From assembly GCA_001599815.1 (NCBI GenBank), contig BCIA01000004.1, positions 5,606,082 through 5,670,081 of the forward strand: a DNA stretch of 64,000 bases. The letters run 5' to 3'. The notes under the pieces are model-generated. The model was not told where the DNA came from. It searched no databases and saw only the letters and a list, made by a program, of their open reading frames with translations. This DNA comes from Furcasterigmium furcatum (lineage: Eukaryota > Ascomycota > Sordariomycetes > Glomerellales > Plectosphaerellaceae). Shown here in pieces: positions 31,255 to 40,960 of the stretch; positions within the stretch are counted from its first letter, which is position 1, and every line of letters starts with the position of its first letter. The translations under genes were made by a program, and so were the position numbers.

Positions 31255-33777
31255 ATGACCACCTTTGAGGACGACTCTCACGAAACGGCCAGCTTGGCTG
31301 GTACTCACGCCTCCCAGCTGGACCATGACGACGACGACAACAACTCATCGGGGCCCCCTCGCAAGCGACAGAGGGTGCGCCTCAGCTGCCTCGAGTGCCG
31401 GCGACGCAAGCTCTCCTGCGACAGAGGCTACCCCTGCCAGCGCTGCATCAAGAGCGGTACCCCTGATAGGTGCACTTATGAGACCAAGTCAGGCGTCGTC
31501 ATGAACGCCAGTTCTGGTGTCCCGCCGGCCTTTGCTCAGCTCGACTCCCGCCGCCATGGCGCTGATTTCTCACTCACCACAAGGGACACCGACACGTCCG
31601 TCTTCCGCGAGGCTGTCAAGGACCACGACAGGATCCGGAGGCTGGAGATGGAGGTCGCTCAATTGAAGAACCAGCTCACCAATCATTCAACCGTCTCATT
31701 CGACGGCAGCACCGTGGCTGCCTCCAACTCACCACTCACCCAGAAGGACGAGGTGCCCGAGAGCCCTTCAGATCCGGATGCCAACACCGTTCATCCCGCT
31801 TGCTATGGATTCAGCGAGAATGAGAAGGCCGAGCTTCGATTCTTCCGAGGCAAGGAGTTCAGGACTCGCTACTTTGGCCCTCACAATGCCACCATGGCCT
31901 TCCTCGAGCTCGGCGGCCTGTGCCCCTTCATGCAGGAGACTGCCGATGAGTGGCTCAGACCAGCCGCTGCTCACGACATGAAGGATCGCCAGAAGCGGAA
32001 GGAGGATCTTGAACAGCTTTTCCTTCAGCGAGACCTCCTTCTCGAATCCCTCTTGCCACCAAAGGCTGAGGTCGACGCCCTCGTTGAGGTCTACCTCGAC
32101 CAGTTTGAACAGATCCACCGCATCGTTCACATCCCCATCTTCCGCCGGGAGTACTCCCAGTTCTGGGAGAGCCCAACAGACTCACGATATGCAGCCTTCA
32201 CTGCCTTGCTGCTCGCCATGATCGCCGTCTCCAACTGCGTCCACACGCGTGAGACGATGCGGTTCACCGGCATGATCTCCACAGCTCACAACCAGGCGCA
32301 GAAGTGGATTGAGGCAGTCCAGGAGTGGCAGTCCAGGCAGAGCATGAAGCATCGCCGATTGATACACTACCAGATTTCTTGCTTGCTGTACCTGGGCAAG
32401 CGAGTAAACACCATCAAGAAGAAGAGGTTCTGGACCAACGCCGGAGCCTTGATCCAGGACGGCATCTCCGTCGGTCTCCACCGTGACCCCAGCCACATGG
32501 GCAACAAGATCACCGTGTACAACCAGGAGATGAGGCGTCGGCTGTGGGCTACGATGCTCGAATTCGACATGCAGGCTTGCTTCGACCACGGCTTGCCCTC
32601 CCTCGTCAGCCAACTGCACTACGATGTGAGCCCTCCACGAAACCTCGACGACGACGATTTCGACGAGAACTCGACCCAGCTGCCGGCATCCAAGGCTGGA
32701 AAGGAGTTCACCTACTCTTCCTACCAGAACCTGGCACGGCAGAGCCTGCCGCTCCGCATTGAGCTCAGCCGCCTTCTCAGCGGACCACCAGGAGACATGG
32801 ACTACGACCAGGTCATCCGGTTCACCAACGACATCACCCGCGAGATCGACTGTCTCCCGTCCTGGGAGACCGATGGCAACAACGGCCACAGCGGCAAGCG
32901 CCCGCTCCTCGCATACACCCTCCTCCACATCCAGCTGAGGCAGTACATCGTCCCCCTCCACCAGCGCTACCTCAAGCTGCGCAAGACCAACGCCAAGTAC
33001 CAGTACTCGGAGATCATCTACTACAACGCGGCCCGCGACATCGTCCTCCTCCATGACAAGCTCTACGACCAGGGGGTGCGCTGCCTCAACTTCCTCCGCG
33101 AGGACGCCCTCACCACCGCCGTCAATCTCTGCCAGGTCACGATGCTGCAACCCCGCGGCTCGACGCACATGATCATGATCAACTCCCAGCACACCGTGAA
33201 GCTCCTCGAGAGGTGTCTGTCCATGAAGGAGGACCGCCTGATGCGGTGCGGCAACAATGAGCCCTGGGGCTACTCCATCATGTGCGCGGCGCTGGGCCTG
33301 CTTGAGATCCACCTCGGCCTCAAGTCGCCTGAGCAGGCCAAGGCGGCTTCTGCAGAGCGCTTCGTCAACCTGCACTACAAGCTGCTGTCGTGCCAGGAGC
33401 CTCCTGTGACATCGACCCAGGCCATCGACACGACCAAGATGCCTGGACTGGACATGCTGGACCGGCCCAAGGTGAGACCTCCCGAGATACATCCCGACAC
33501 AACGAGTTGGAAGCTGACGTCGCTACAGTCTGTCACGCCGTTCTCCATGCCCGTCTTCCCGTCGAGTCAGGGTGCCGTCGACGGCGCCCCGACGCCGATG
33601 CCGTGGCTCACGTCTGCCATCGACCCTGCTGTGAGTTTCATCCACTCGGGGCTCGAGTCGTCTCGGGCATGTGCTGACAAGCTCCCCCAGGCACAGGGCT
33701 TCTCCTCCGACTTTGCGATAGAGACACTGGGCTTCAGCCTCAACGATCTGTGGGGCGAGGCCTGGGAGCTGGGTTAG
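31255..33777 (+). CDS. Zn(II)2Cys6 transcription factor with fungal_trans domain
   Basis: Exons 31255..33471, 33529..33630 and 33691..33777 give 801 residues. Both introns (57 and 60 bases) are multiples of three and also open, so an unspliced frame of 840 codons exists. GTGAGA/GTGAGT donors, CTGAC branch sites and CAG acceptors mark them as introns. An acidic N-terminus precedes the zinc cluster, Cys45, 48, 55, 61, 64 and 73 (CLECRRRKLSC ... CQRC), flanked by PRKRQRVR. A short coiled coil (about 125-145) follows. The fungal_trans domain spans roughly 290-600, with KKKRFWTNAGALIQDGISVGLHRDPS, RRRLWATMLEFDMQACFDHGLPS and LRIELSRLL. It is a nuclear regulator of unknown target. Its divergent neighbour is a secreted phosphoesterase. 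Confidence 0.95.
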   Translation: MTTFEDDSHETASLAGTHASQLDHDDDDNNSSGPPRKRQRVRLSCLECRRRKLSCDRGYPCQRCIKSGTPDRCTYETKSGVVMNASSGVPPAFAQLDSRRHGADFSLTTRDTDTSVFREAVKDHDRIRRLEMEVAQLKNQLTNHSTVSFDGSTVAASNSPLTQKDEVPESPSDPDANTVHPACYGFSENEKAELRFFRGKEFRTRYFGPHNATMAFLELGGLCPFMQETADEWLRPAAAHDMKDRQKRKEDLEQLFLQRDLLLESLLPPKAEVDALVEVYLDQFEQIHRIVHIPIFRREYSQFWESPTDSRYAAFTALLLAMIAVSNCVHTRETMRFTGMISTAHNQAQKWIEAVQEWQSRQSMKHRRLIHYQISCLLYLGKRVNTIKKKRFWTNAGALIQDGISVGLHRDPSHMGNKITVYNQEMRRRLWATMLEFDMQACFDHGLPSLVSQLHYDVSPPRNLDDDDFDENSTQLPASKAGKEFTYSSYQNLARQSLPLRIELSRLLSGPPGDMDYDQVIRFTNDITREIDCLPSWETDGNNGHSGKRPLLAYTLLHIQLRQYIVPLHQRYLKLRKTNAKYQYSEIIYYNAARDIVLLHDKLYDQGVRCLNFLREDALTTAVNLCQVTMLQPRGSTHMIMINSQHTVKLLERCLSMKEDRLMRCGNNEPWGYSIMCAALGLLEIHLGLKSPEQAKAASAERFVNLHYKLLSCQEPPVTSTQAIDTTKMPGLDMLDRPKVRPPEIHPDTTSWKLTSLQSVTPFSMPVFPSSQGAVDGAPTPMPWLTSAIDPAVSFIHSGLESSRACADKLPQAQGFSSDFAIETLGFSLNDLWGEAWELG

Positions 33778-33825
33778 TACATACGGGCCACCTTCTGGAC
33801 ATTTATTAGACGTCTTGTCATGTTT

Positions 33826-33884
33826 TTTATCTGCATGGGACACGGTTTATCTGCATGGGACACGGTTTATCTGCATGGGCACGG
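33826..33884. repeat. 20-bp tandem repeat, three copies
   Basis: The unit tttatctgcatgggacacgg occurs twice exactly (33826-33845, 33846-33865), then a third time with one base missing (33866-33884). It lies about 50 bases after the stop of the Zn2Cys6 gene, so probably in its 3' untranslated region. Confidence 0.95.
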
Positions 33885-34595
33885 ATCATTTACACGAAAT
33901 ATGAGGGACGAGCTGCCGTCGCGTTTGTCTGTATAGCGGCTTGGAACTTAATCAATGATACCCTTTGATCATATTATCTCAGCAACAGCCCTTGTCGTGC
34001 CCAGGATTCACGAGTCAGTCAGTGGACCGTCGCAACGCAGGTGGAGTATGATCTGCCAAGACGGCGCATCCTCGCCAACCCCTGGGCACCCAGATGAATG
34101 CATCTGTCCTGTCACTCTTCACAGTCTCTAGTGTCTCAGTCGAGGTGTTGACAACTTGAACGGTGCTCTCACCAGTACATAAGGGCACTACGGGATGGGG
34201 AAGACACGAATCGCCCTGGGCACTGGCAACCCAGAGCCGCCGCCGTGTAGGGTACCATCGCTTCCCGGCGCAGATACCGGATCGGGATGCAAGTCATCTC
34301 ATTCCCTGCCGGTATTTGCGCATGTGCCGACCACGGAGCCGCGGGGTCAATAATGACCTTCCTGAAGCATCACCGCGTGGCCACGGCGGAATCGTCGTTG
34401 TTGGCTGCATAGCGCCGGAGATCGCACGCATATCACTCCAATCCGGCGAGGACTCCAGTCCACGAGTCCGCGGTAATCGCTCCGAATTTGGACGCGCAAT
34501 GTGCCCAGATCCTCCTCAGTGCTACTAGGCTCGGAGATTCGTTTGCCCAATAGCGTCTGGATGCGATGCCACAAGTTCTGTCGAGGCTTTGGGAT

Positions 34596-34601
34596 TATAA
34601 A
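34596..34601 (+). promoter_or_regulatory. TATA box of the NLP gene
   Basis: TATAAA lies 110 bases upstream of the NLP start codon, a typical distance for a short fungal leader. Confidence 0.6.
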
Positions 34602-34705
34602 CAGCCGTTGATCCTACGCCGGTGATGTCCAGGTCAAGCCAAACAAATGTTGGCTACCTAGATTCGCAGCAACTGCATAATTTGCCCTCGTCTGCCAAAG
34701 TCAAC

Positions 34706-35471
34706 ATGGTTGTCTCAATCGTGAAGATCATCACTTGGCTCGGTGCCGCATCGGCCGCTCTCGCCGTGCCGATCGAGCCCCGCGCCGTGATCAACCACGA
34801 CGCCGTCGTCGGCTTTCCGGAGACCGTCCCCTCCGGCCTCACTGGCCAGTTGTACCTCAAGTACAAGCCCTGGCTCAAGGTCTTCACCGGCTGCGTGCCG
34901 TTCCCGGCCGTGAACGCTGCGGGAGATACTGGGTGAGTTGCCCGCGACACCCCGACAAGAGATGGTTCTGACAGCCTCCAGCGGCGGCCTGGCCACTTCT
35001 GGTAGCCCCAGCAGTGGCTGCTCGTCCTCCACCGGCCAGGTCTACGCCCGCCAGGGCACGCACAACGGCCGCCATGCCATCATGTACGCCTGGTACATGC
35101 CCAAGGACTCGCCCTCGCCCGGCCTCGGCCATCGCCACGACTGGGAGTCGACCGTTGTTTGGCTCTCCTCTGCTTCGAATGATGCGACCATCCTCGGTGT
35201 TGCGGGCTCTGCGCACGGTGGATTTGACCCTCGGCCGGCCTCGCAGGTCAGCTTCAGCGGCACTCGTCCCAGGATGGGATACCGTCACTCCTGGCCCCTC
35301 AACCACCAGATCGTCTTCACCAACGAGCAGGGCGGCCAGCAGCCGCTCGTTGCCTATGAGAGCCTCACGGCGGCGGCAAGAAGGGCGCTGGACGAGACAA
35401 ACTTTGGGTCTGCTAACGTTCCTTTCAATACTTATAACTTTGCGCGCAACCTAGAGAGAGCTGCGCTCTAG
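34706..35471 (+). CDS. Necrosis- and ethylene-inducing-like protein (NLP/NPP1 family)
   Basis: Exons 34706..34932 and 34982..35471, with a 49-base GTGAGT..CAG intron, give 238 residues. A signal peptide (about 1-20, ending ALA) leads to the NPP1 fold. The hallmark heptapeptide GHRHDWE is at 125-131, and AIMYAWYMPKD at 108-118 supplies the conserved Asp. Two Cys (63 and 89) fit the single disulfide of type 1 NLPs. Characterised type 1 members are secreted and act on plant membranes rich in GIPC sphingolipids; others in the family are non-cytolytic, and sequence alone does not tell which this is. The frame is unbroken, with no missing signature residue. An in-frame ATG at 34622 lies upstream, but the signal peptide and TATA spacing favour 34706. 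Confidence 0.95.
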
Positions 35472-37461
35472 TATCGCAGAGGAAGATGACCGCCTGGGGA
35501 TCAGTATGTTATGAGGTTTGGGAGATTGGAGAGTGGGATCCCATGTGGTAGTGTATTGCGAGGACTGCCTCACTCAAAATATGTAGAGCAAGACAGCGAT
35601 GGACCGGACCAGTCGACGAAGTCGGCGCTGCAAAGATCCATGGCGCTGCGTTTTCCACGGGTACCAGCGCAGAGACACCTGCATGTCTCAAGGCGTGCTA
35701 ACGCCATGAAGGAGGCCCCAATGCGCCAGGATACCACTGCAAGCACTTACCACCCAAGAAGACGTAATTGCTGTACCCATCAAGTAGGGCTCGGCTGAGA
35801 CATGCAGAATTGGCGCCGCAATGTCCGTGTGACAGTGATAGACCCAACGTCTGCGGGTTCTGGCAACCCAATCTGGGTCTCCTCTGGTTTCCGAAGACCA
35901 CTGGGCAGGACAAAATCGAAAGGTATCTTCAAGGTGCATTGGCTTCCCTCTAGGGGAACCCAGAAAAATGGTCTGCTGTTGAACGGGGGTGGATGGCCGA
36001 AGTGTGATCCTGCCATGTCCTCGACTCCTCCCTCGTTGGTAAGCTCGGGGATGGTAGTCAGACGGGGCCAATTTGGCAACTGGAAAGTCCTATGACCTCT
36101 CCTGCGCGTAGAATACGAGTCGGAAGGTTTGTTGCCGGCTTCTTTTGGCGGGTAAAGTGGTGGAAAGGAGAAGAAAAGCGCAGTGTCGTCGTCCAGTCTT
36201 AGTCACCGTCAGAATGGTTGGTGTTGGGGAAGGAGAAAAGGAGAGACTCGCTGAGGTAAGCATTCTCTATTACCTGGTGTTCCTCCTCTCTCTTATTTTG
36301 TCCAGGGGCAACTCCAAAACCTCGGCCTCAACTCTCTTCTTCGAGGTCTCCCTCCCTCCTCCGACCATCCTCGGCGGCTGGACCGATTGCAGCTCCCACC
36401 CAGCCTGCGCGTTGATGCGATTTTGTCACCTGATGCAGCCATCGACGCATTATCTTCCCGGTGCATTCACCAGCAAATCGAAGGCTCTCAAGAGCGTGGG
36501 GATTCCTCAAGCCTGCTTCAATCTTTGGACCAATACGTCCAGCTCCTGCATCGTCCGCCTCACACGTTCATTCGTTGCCGTTCTCCCGTCGCCGTCTCCA
36601 GCCAAGCAGATCAGCCTGTCTGCAGTGCTCGGTGTCGAATTCGTCAAGTACCTCTCGAGCATGACGGCATCTTGTTGCGCCTCCTCCCCTCTTGCTTCTG
36701 TCAGCAGCCGACATGTTTGACGTGGCATGAGCCTGGCCATACCTTTCACCGGACAGCTTCATTGGCGGCCCGCTGGATGTCTTTGACATGATTCCGCTGA
36801 AGGTTCGGGTGCAGCAACGGTCGGAGGGTCTGGTTGGACAATTCGACGGCGATTGGAGACGTGATGTTGCAAGTGTCGTGGCACTCGGACTTATCTTCTG
36901 CTCGAGAATCTGCATCACGGATCATGACGAGATGATCCCGGAGCATCTTATAAGGGTGCAACGACGAAGTCATCGCTCGCCAGAAGAACCCTCGAATCCC
37001 GCGCAAATGCACCACCGAGGGCACCAGCTTTGCGCGCATCGCATCGCATCGCTCGCCTCTGATGGCCCCCGAGCTGCGCGACATTGCGCGCGCTGTACGG
37101 TGACGGGCAGATCCCCCGCGATCACCCGAGCAGCCCCGGACGCTCGCATTCAGTTGGGGGAATCTGCACTTTGCCAGCCAAGGAAGCCCTGCCGCCTGTG
37201 ACCGCAGCCTCGCCCGTCGTGCTTCCTGCTCAAGGTCGTTGTTGCGCAAGTGCGCGCTCCCCGCTCGCTGATACAAGTATATCTTGCTGCTCCAAGACTC
37301 TCGAGCTCATATGTACCAACTTGCTCTCTCACAATTCGTTCACAACAGTCCTCATTCACTAACCCTCATTCCCCTTCCAACACCACTTGAGATACATACA
37401 ACCCTCATTCAGCTGCCGCGCTGTCAACATGGTATTGGGCAAATGATAACGTCCAGGGAAC
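35472..37461. other. Intergenic 2 kb with a weak gene candidate
   Basis: Mostly without recognisable genes. A possible two-exon plus-strand gene (36214..36255 and 36306..36791, GTAAGC..CCAG intron) would encode about 175 residues of Leu-rich amphipathic sequence (LGLNSLLRGLPPS, SLLQSLDQYVQLLHRPP). It has no recognised domain, so it is not called as a gene. The last part is the leader of the C2H2-like gene. Confidence 0.4.
37429..37446 (+). promoter_or_regulatory. Five-codon upstream ORF before the C2H2-like gene
   Basis: ATG GTA TTG GGC AAA TGA lies 16 bases before the main ATG at 37462. Its start context (gtcaacATGG) is better than that of the main start (gggaacATGC), so it may reduce translation or act through reinitiation. 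Confidence 0.45.
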
Positions 37462-39373
37462 ATGCTCGCAACGGACAGACGTATTGCCAAACCTGACAGA
37501 ACCTTCTCCCCGAAACCTTCAAACGTTCTCGACTCCGATGATCTACCCCGCAAACTGTCTGTCATTGCCCGTGTCTTCACCATCAGTCGTATCAAAAACG
37601 TCTTCCGTCCCCCTCACCGTCGTCTTCTAGAGTCCTGCCAACCCGAGCGTTCCGCGAAACGCCGCCGGGTGCTTGATACTCCGGACATGCCTCGAGAGGG
37701 AAAGTCTTCCCCACGCAGGCGACAACCGTCCGATACTCAGTCAACCTCAGGGTCGACCCCTAATTCATCTTCAGTAGGTCCTCCTGCTCGGAGGTCTCAG
37801 GTCACAGTCTCGCTGATACAACCACTCAGAACGTTGCCGTCGTGGCGCGCGAACGATCGTCCAAGGCTTCGCAGAGGGACGGAGAGGAGGACGGCAGGCT
37901 CGTATCCAAGCCGTTACAATCATCTCGGGCCCCCAGCTCGGTTCCAGGATCCGCGAAACCGTCGTCGAATACCCCGGCCAGAGACTCCCCTCCAACTGGA
38001 GAAGTCGGATCCGTGCCGAACAGGAACCACATTCACATTCAGTCACACATCCAGGCTCGCATTTGCCAGCGAAGGGCCGAGCTGATTGGCAAATTGATGG
38101 CGATCATCACGTCATGTCTTGATAAACAGCTTGTTGCCTTGGAGGCGGCGTGCGATGGAGAAGAGGGCGGATCTGGAGCTTGCAACTCAACACGCGGAAG
38201 TGCTCCGAGGTCTCGGAGCGACCGACGTAGTAGACCTGCAGCTGGCCAGAAGCGCCAAAATCAGAACCAGTCCCGTGACAGCGACGAGGAGGACAGCGGC
38301 GATAGGAGGTCTCCCAAGACGAACAAGCGGGCCAAGACCGTCACCGAGAACCACCAAAAATTTGCTTGTCCGTACTACAAACGCTTCCCGGAGAAGTTCA
38401 AGAACCAGCGAACGTGTAGCGGGCCAGGCTGGGATGAGTGCCACCGCATGAAGTGAGCCCTTGATTTCCCTGTGTAAACAAATGTCTAACCATGCTTTAG
38501 AGAGCACCTGGATCGTCGCCACAGACTCCCCAAGTACCGATGCAAGCGATGCTGTGAGTACTTCGAGGAGGAGGGACAGCTCGAGGATCACCAGCGGATG
38601 GACATTCCATGTCGCGTTGGGGACCGCGACGAGACGGACCCTTCCAATGGCTTCGACGACAAGCAAGCTGAGCTCATGTCCCGCAAGAAGAGCAGAAAGT
38701 CGGAAGTTGAGCGGTGGAAGGAGATCTACACCATCTTGTTTGGAGTTGAGGCTCACAGCCCAGAAATGCCAACGCCTTGTAAGTTCTTTGATCGTCTCTT
38801 ACGTGCTCGAAGATGATGCTGATGGCCACCGTTTTAGTCTATGATGCCACCGACGGTGCTCGCACCGACGACATACAGTACAAGGCAATCAAACCGTTCA
38901 TCCCATATTGCCGACGCGAGGCACCAAAGGTCATCCAACAAGCGCTTGAGAACGAGCTCGACCGCGATTTTATTGCCGTCGAGCAACGCATCTCTATGAA
39001 GCTCAACACGCTCGTTCAAGATGTGTTGCAGAAGCTCTTGTCGACGTATCAAGCCATTGGATCTCCCGAGGAGGCTGTCTCCCTGCCAGACCCGAACACA
39101 CGGGGAACCGAAGCCGACAACATCACAGGCTCCTCGGCCGTGCTCCCCCCGGAACTGTCTGAGCTGGACTTCGACGATTTCCATTTTGAAATCGCCCCAG
39201 GCTTCGATGAATCATTCATGGGGACCAACTTGTCAGGACCACATTTCGGAAGCCACTGCGACCAGTCCCTCGCTGGGGACTCTGCCTACTACACTCGATC
39301 GACGGATGATGATTCGACTTACTACCTGCCCACTACCACTATTGATTCTCGATATCTGGGTATGAATCACTGA
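37462..39373 (+). CDS. C2H2-type zinc-finger-like fungal protein
   Basis: Exons 37462..37773, 37830..38452, 38501..38778 and 38838..39373 give about 582 residues. Introns are GTAGGT..CAG, GTGAGC..TAG and GTAAGT..TAG, and each restores the frame. The N-terminal 300 residues are Ser/Arg/Pro-rich and probably disordered, with a nuclear-signal-like TNKRAKTV. The central part reads FACPYYKRFPEKF, CSGPGWDECHRMKEHLDRRH and YRCKRCCEYFEEEGQLEDHQR, a paired C2H2-like module common in ascomycete proteins of unknown function. The first finger carries an inserted CSGPGWDEC loop. The C-terminal 180 residues are acidic and helical. Probably nuclear and nucleic-acid-binding. The true N-terminus is uncertain because of the upstream ATG at 37429. 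Confidence 0.8.
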
Positions 39374-39707
39374 TTCACACGGAAGATATTCGCCCTGTTT
39401 TCATCCGCCAAGGTGACTTCAATGTTTTACTCCGCGAATTCTTGGATTTTGCTCTTGAATCTTTGTATTTCTCGCTTGTATGATTTATGTGAAGGATAAT
39501 GTAGCAGCCGGCAAGAGCAAAGGCCTGATGCGTCAACAGCCGGCGTCGGGAAGGTCTCCTGTGTTCTCATCGTCTTCTCTCTGTTGTTTCTTCTTTCCTT
39601 ACAGTACGACTCATGAATCAAGCAACAGAAACAGCCAGTTACGACAGTCTGCAACAGTATCAGCCAACATAACATAGCCCTATGATAATGAATCAGAAAC
39701 AAGGATC
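39374..39707. other. Intergenic 334 bases, 3' flanks of convergent genes
   Basis: Lower GC than the neighbouring genes; no gene seen. Confidence 0.5.
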
Positions 39708-40322
39708 TTACTCAGTACTGGACTGGCCGGTAATTTGGGAAAGGACTCGATCTCGCAGTTCTTCCGGGCTGCTCTTCGAGGAGTCGACGATAATGACGTT
39801 CCGCTCTGGGCGGCACGGGTTGTCAAACTTGTGCTTGAACAGCGCGAGGGCGTCTTCACCCTCACCCGTGCCGCTCGCGCCAGCAGGAGGCCGATCGACG
39901 CCCGTCCGCTGGCTTTTCATCGGATTCCGCTTCCGCAGACGCTCGTCGAGGAGGCTGATGTCCTCGACCCTGCACTCGACATACCAGTAGCTGAAGCCGA
40001 ACTGTTCGGCGAGCGCGGATCCCGCATCGACGCCCTCCTGGTAGTTGCACGGGCTGTCGATGATGACGTTCAGCCCTTGCCTCAGGACGTCCTGGGCGAG
40101 CGCCCACTGCAGGCGGTATGCGCATTTGGCAACCTGGATGAATTCCGAGTTGTGCTTTTCCTCGAGGAGCGTGGACCGGAGGATGTCATGATCGATGACG
40201 AGGCCGCCGAGCGATTCCCGAAGGAGATTTGACATGGTGCTCTTTCCTGAGCCGGGGGCGCCGGACATCTGGATGAAGAATTTGCACTTTTCCTGCGAGG
40301 GTCGCTCAGGTTGGCTGCTCAT
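39708..40322 (-). CDS. P-loop kinase (AAA_33 / zeta-toxin-like nucleotide-binding fold)
   Basis: Single exon, 204 residues. Walker A MSGAPGSGKSTMSN lies at about 19-32, followed by the ESLGGLVIDHDILRSTLL strand-helix pair, typical of small kinases that phosphorylate sugars, nucleosides or RNA ends. NVIIDSPCNYQEG (about 85-97) is the second acidic strand, and LDERLRKRNPMKSQR a lid region rich in Arg. The Arg pair in the lid would contact ATP phosphates. Fungal homologues are annotated only as P-loop hydrolases, and the substrate is unknown. The Ser/Thr/Gly-rich insert PPAGASGTGEGED before the last helix is variable. It is transcribed toward the C2H2-like gene. Confidence 0.85.
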   Translation of the reverse strand: MSSQPERPSQEKCKFFIQMSGAPGSGKSTMSNLLRESLGGLVIDHDILRSTLLEEKHNSEFIQVAKCAYRLQWALAQDVLRQGLNVIIDSPCNYQEGVDAGSALAEQFGFSYWYVECRVEDISLLDERLRKRNPMKSQRTGVDRPPAGASGTGEGEDALALFKHKFDNPCRPERNVIIVDSSKSSPEELRDRVLSQITGQSSTE

Positions 40323-40960
40323 CGTAGAAATTGAGTTTGTTGAGGTGAATGTCGTGGTGTTAGAGAGGATTCAATGAGACGAGATGAGGGACCTGGCTTC
40401 AAAGTTGCGAAAGTAGAGACGAGAAAATCGTTTGTTGTCTTGATGGAGGCTTACTTAGGGACGAGGACACGTATACAGGATGATATCTCGTAATCATGCG
40501 ATGAGTGTAAAGCACAGCCTCCCCCCCCCAAATGAAGGGATCGTCATGAGGGGGCAGGGGAGTTTCGAGATGTCGCAGTCACGAATGCGCTACTCAGGCG
40601 TCGCCGGACGATGAAAGAATAAGTAGCCCAGCAAACATCAAGAGACTCGGTGATTCGTGCAAACAATCCTTGTTGCTAGGTACCGTAAACAGGTATCAAG
40701 AGTACCGTGAAATACTCCCGTCCGAAACGCCAACCGTGACATAGCCGTGATCATTTGCCCCTGACAAGATAACTCCAGGTAAACCAGGCCGAGAGATCGT
40801 AAGAAGGGTATATATCCAAGGGTATCATGAATAAAACGATGCAGAAGCGACAGAAGACCTCCCTCCCCCTTCAACCTCCAGCGCGAGCGCGCGTTCCAGC
40901 CGACTCGTGTTGGACTCGTCAGAGTTTCGTGTTCGGTTCGTAAATAGGTTCCTCGGCATG
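40323..40960. other. Intergenic 638 bases
   Basis: This lies between two minus-strand genes. A C-run (40524-40533) and a few short frames are present; no gene seen. Confidence 0.5.

Larger units (their letters stand above)
33778..34705. other. Intergenic 928 bases
   Basis: This contains the tandem repeat at 33826 and the NLP promoter, listed separately. No additional gene seen. Confidence 0.5.

Noticed and set aside
32182..33492. A 436-codon minus-strand open frame
   Set aside because: Antisense shadow of the Zn2Cys6 regulator.
36746..37276. A 176-codon minus-strand frame
   Set aside because: Arg/Ser-rich with no features, overlapping open frames on the other strand.
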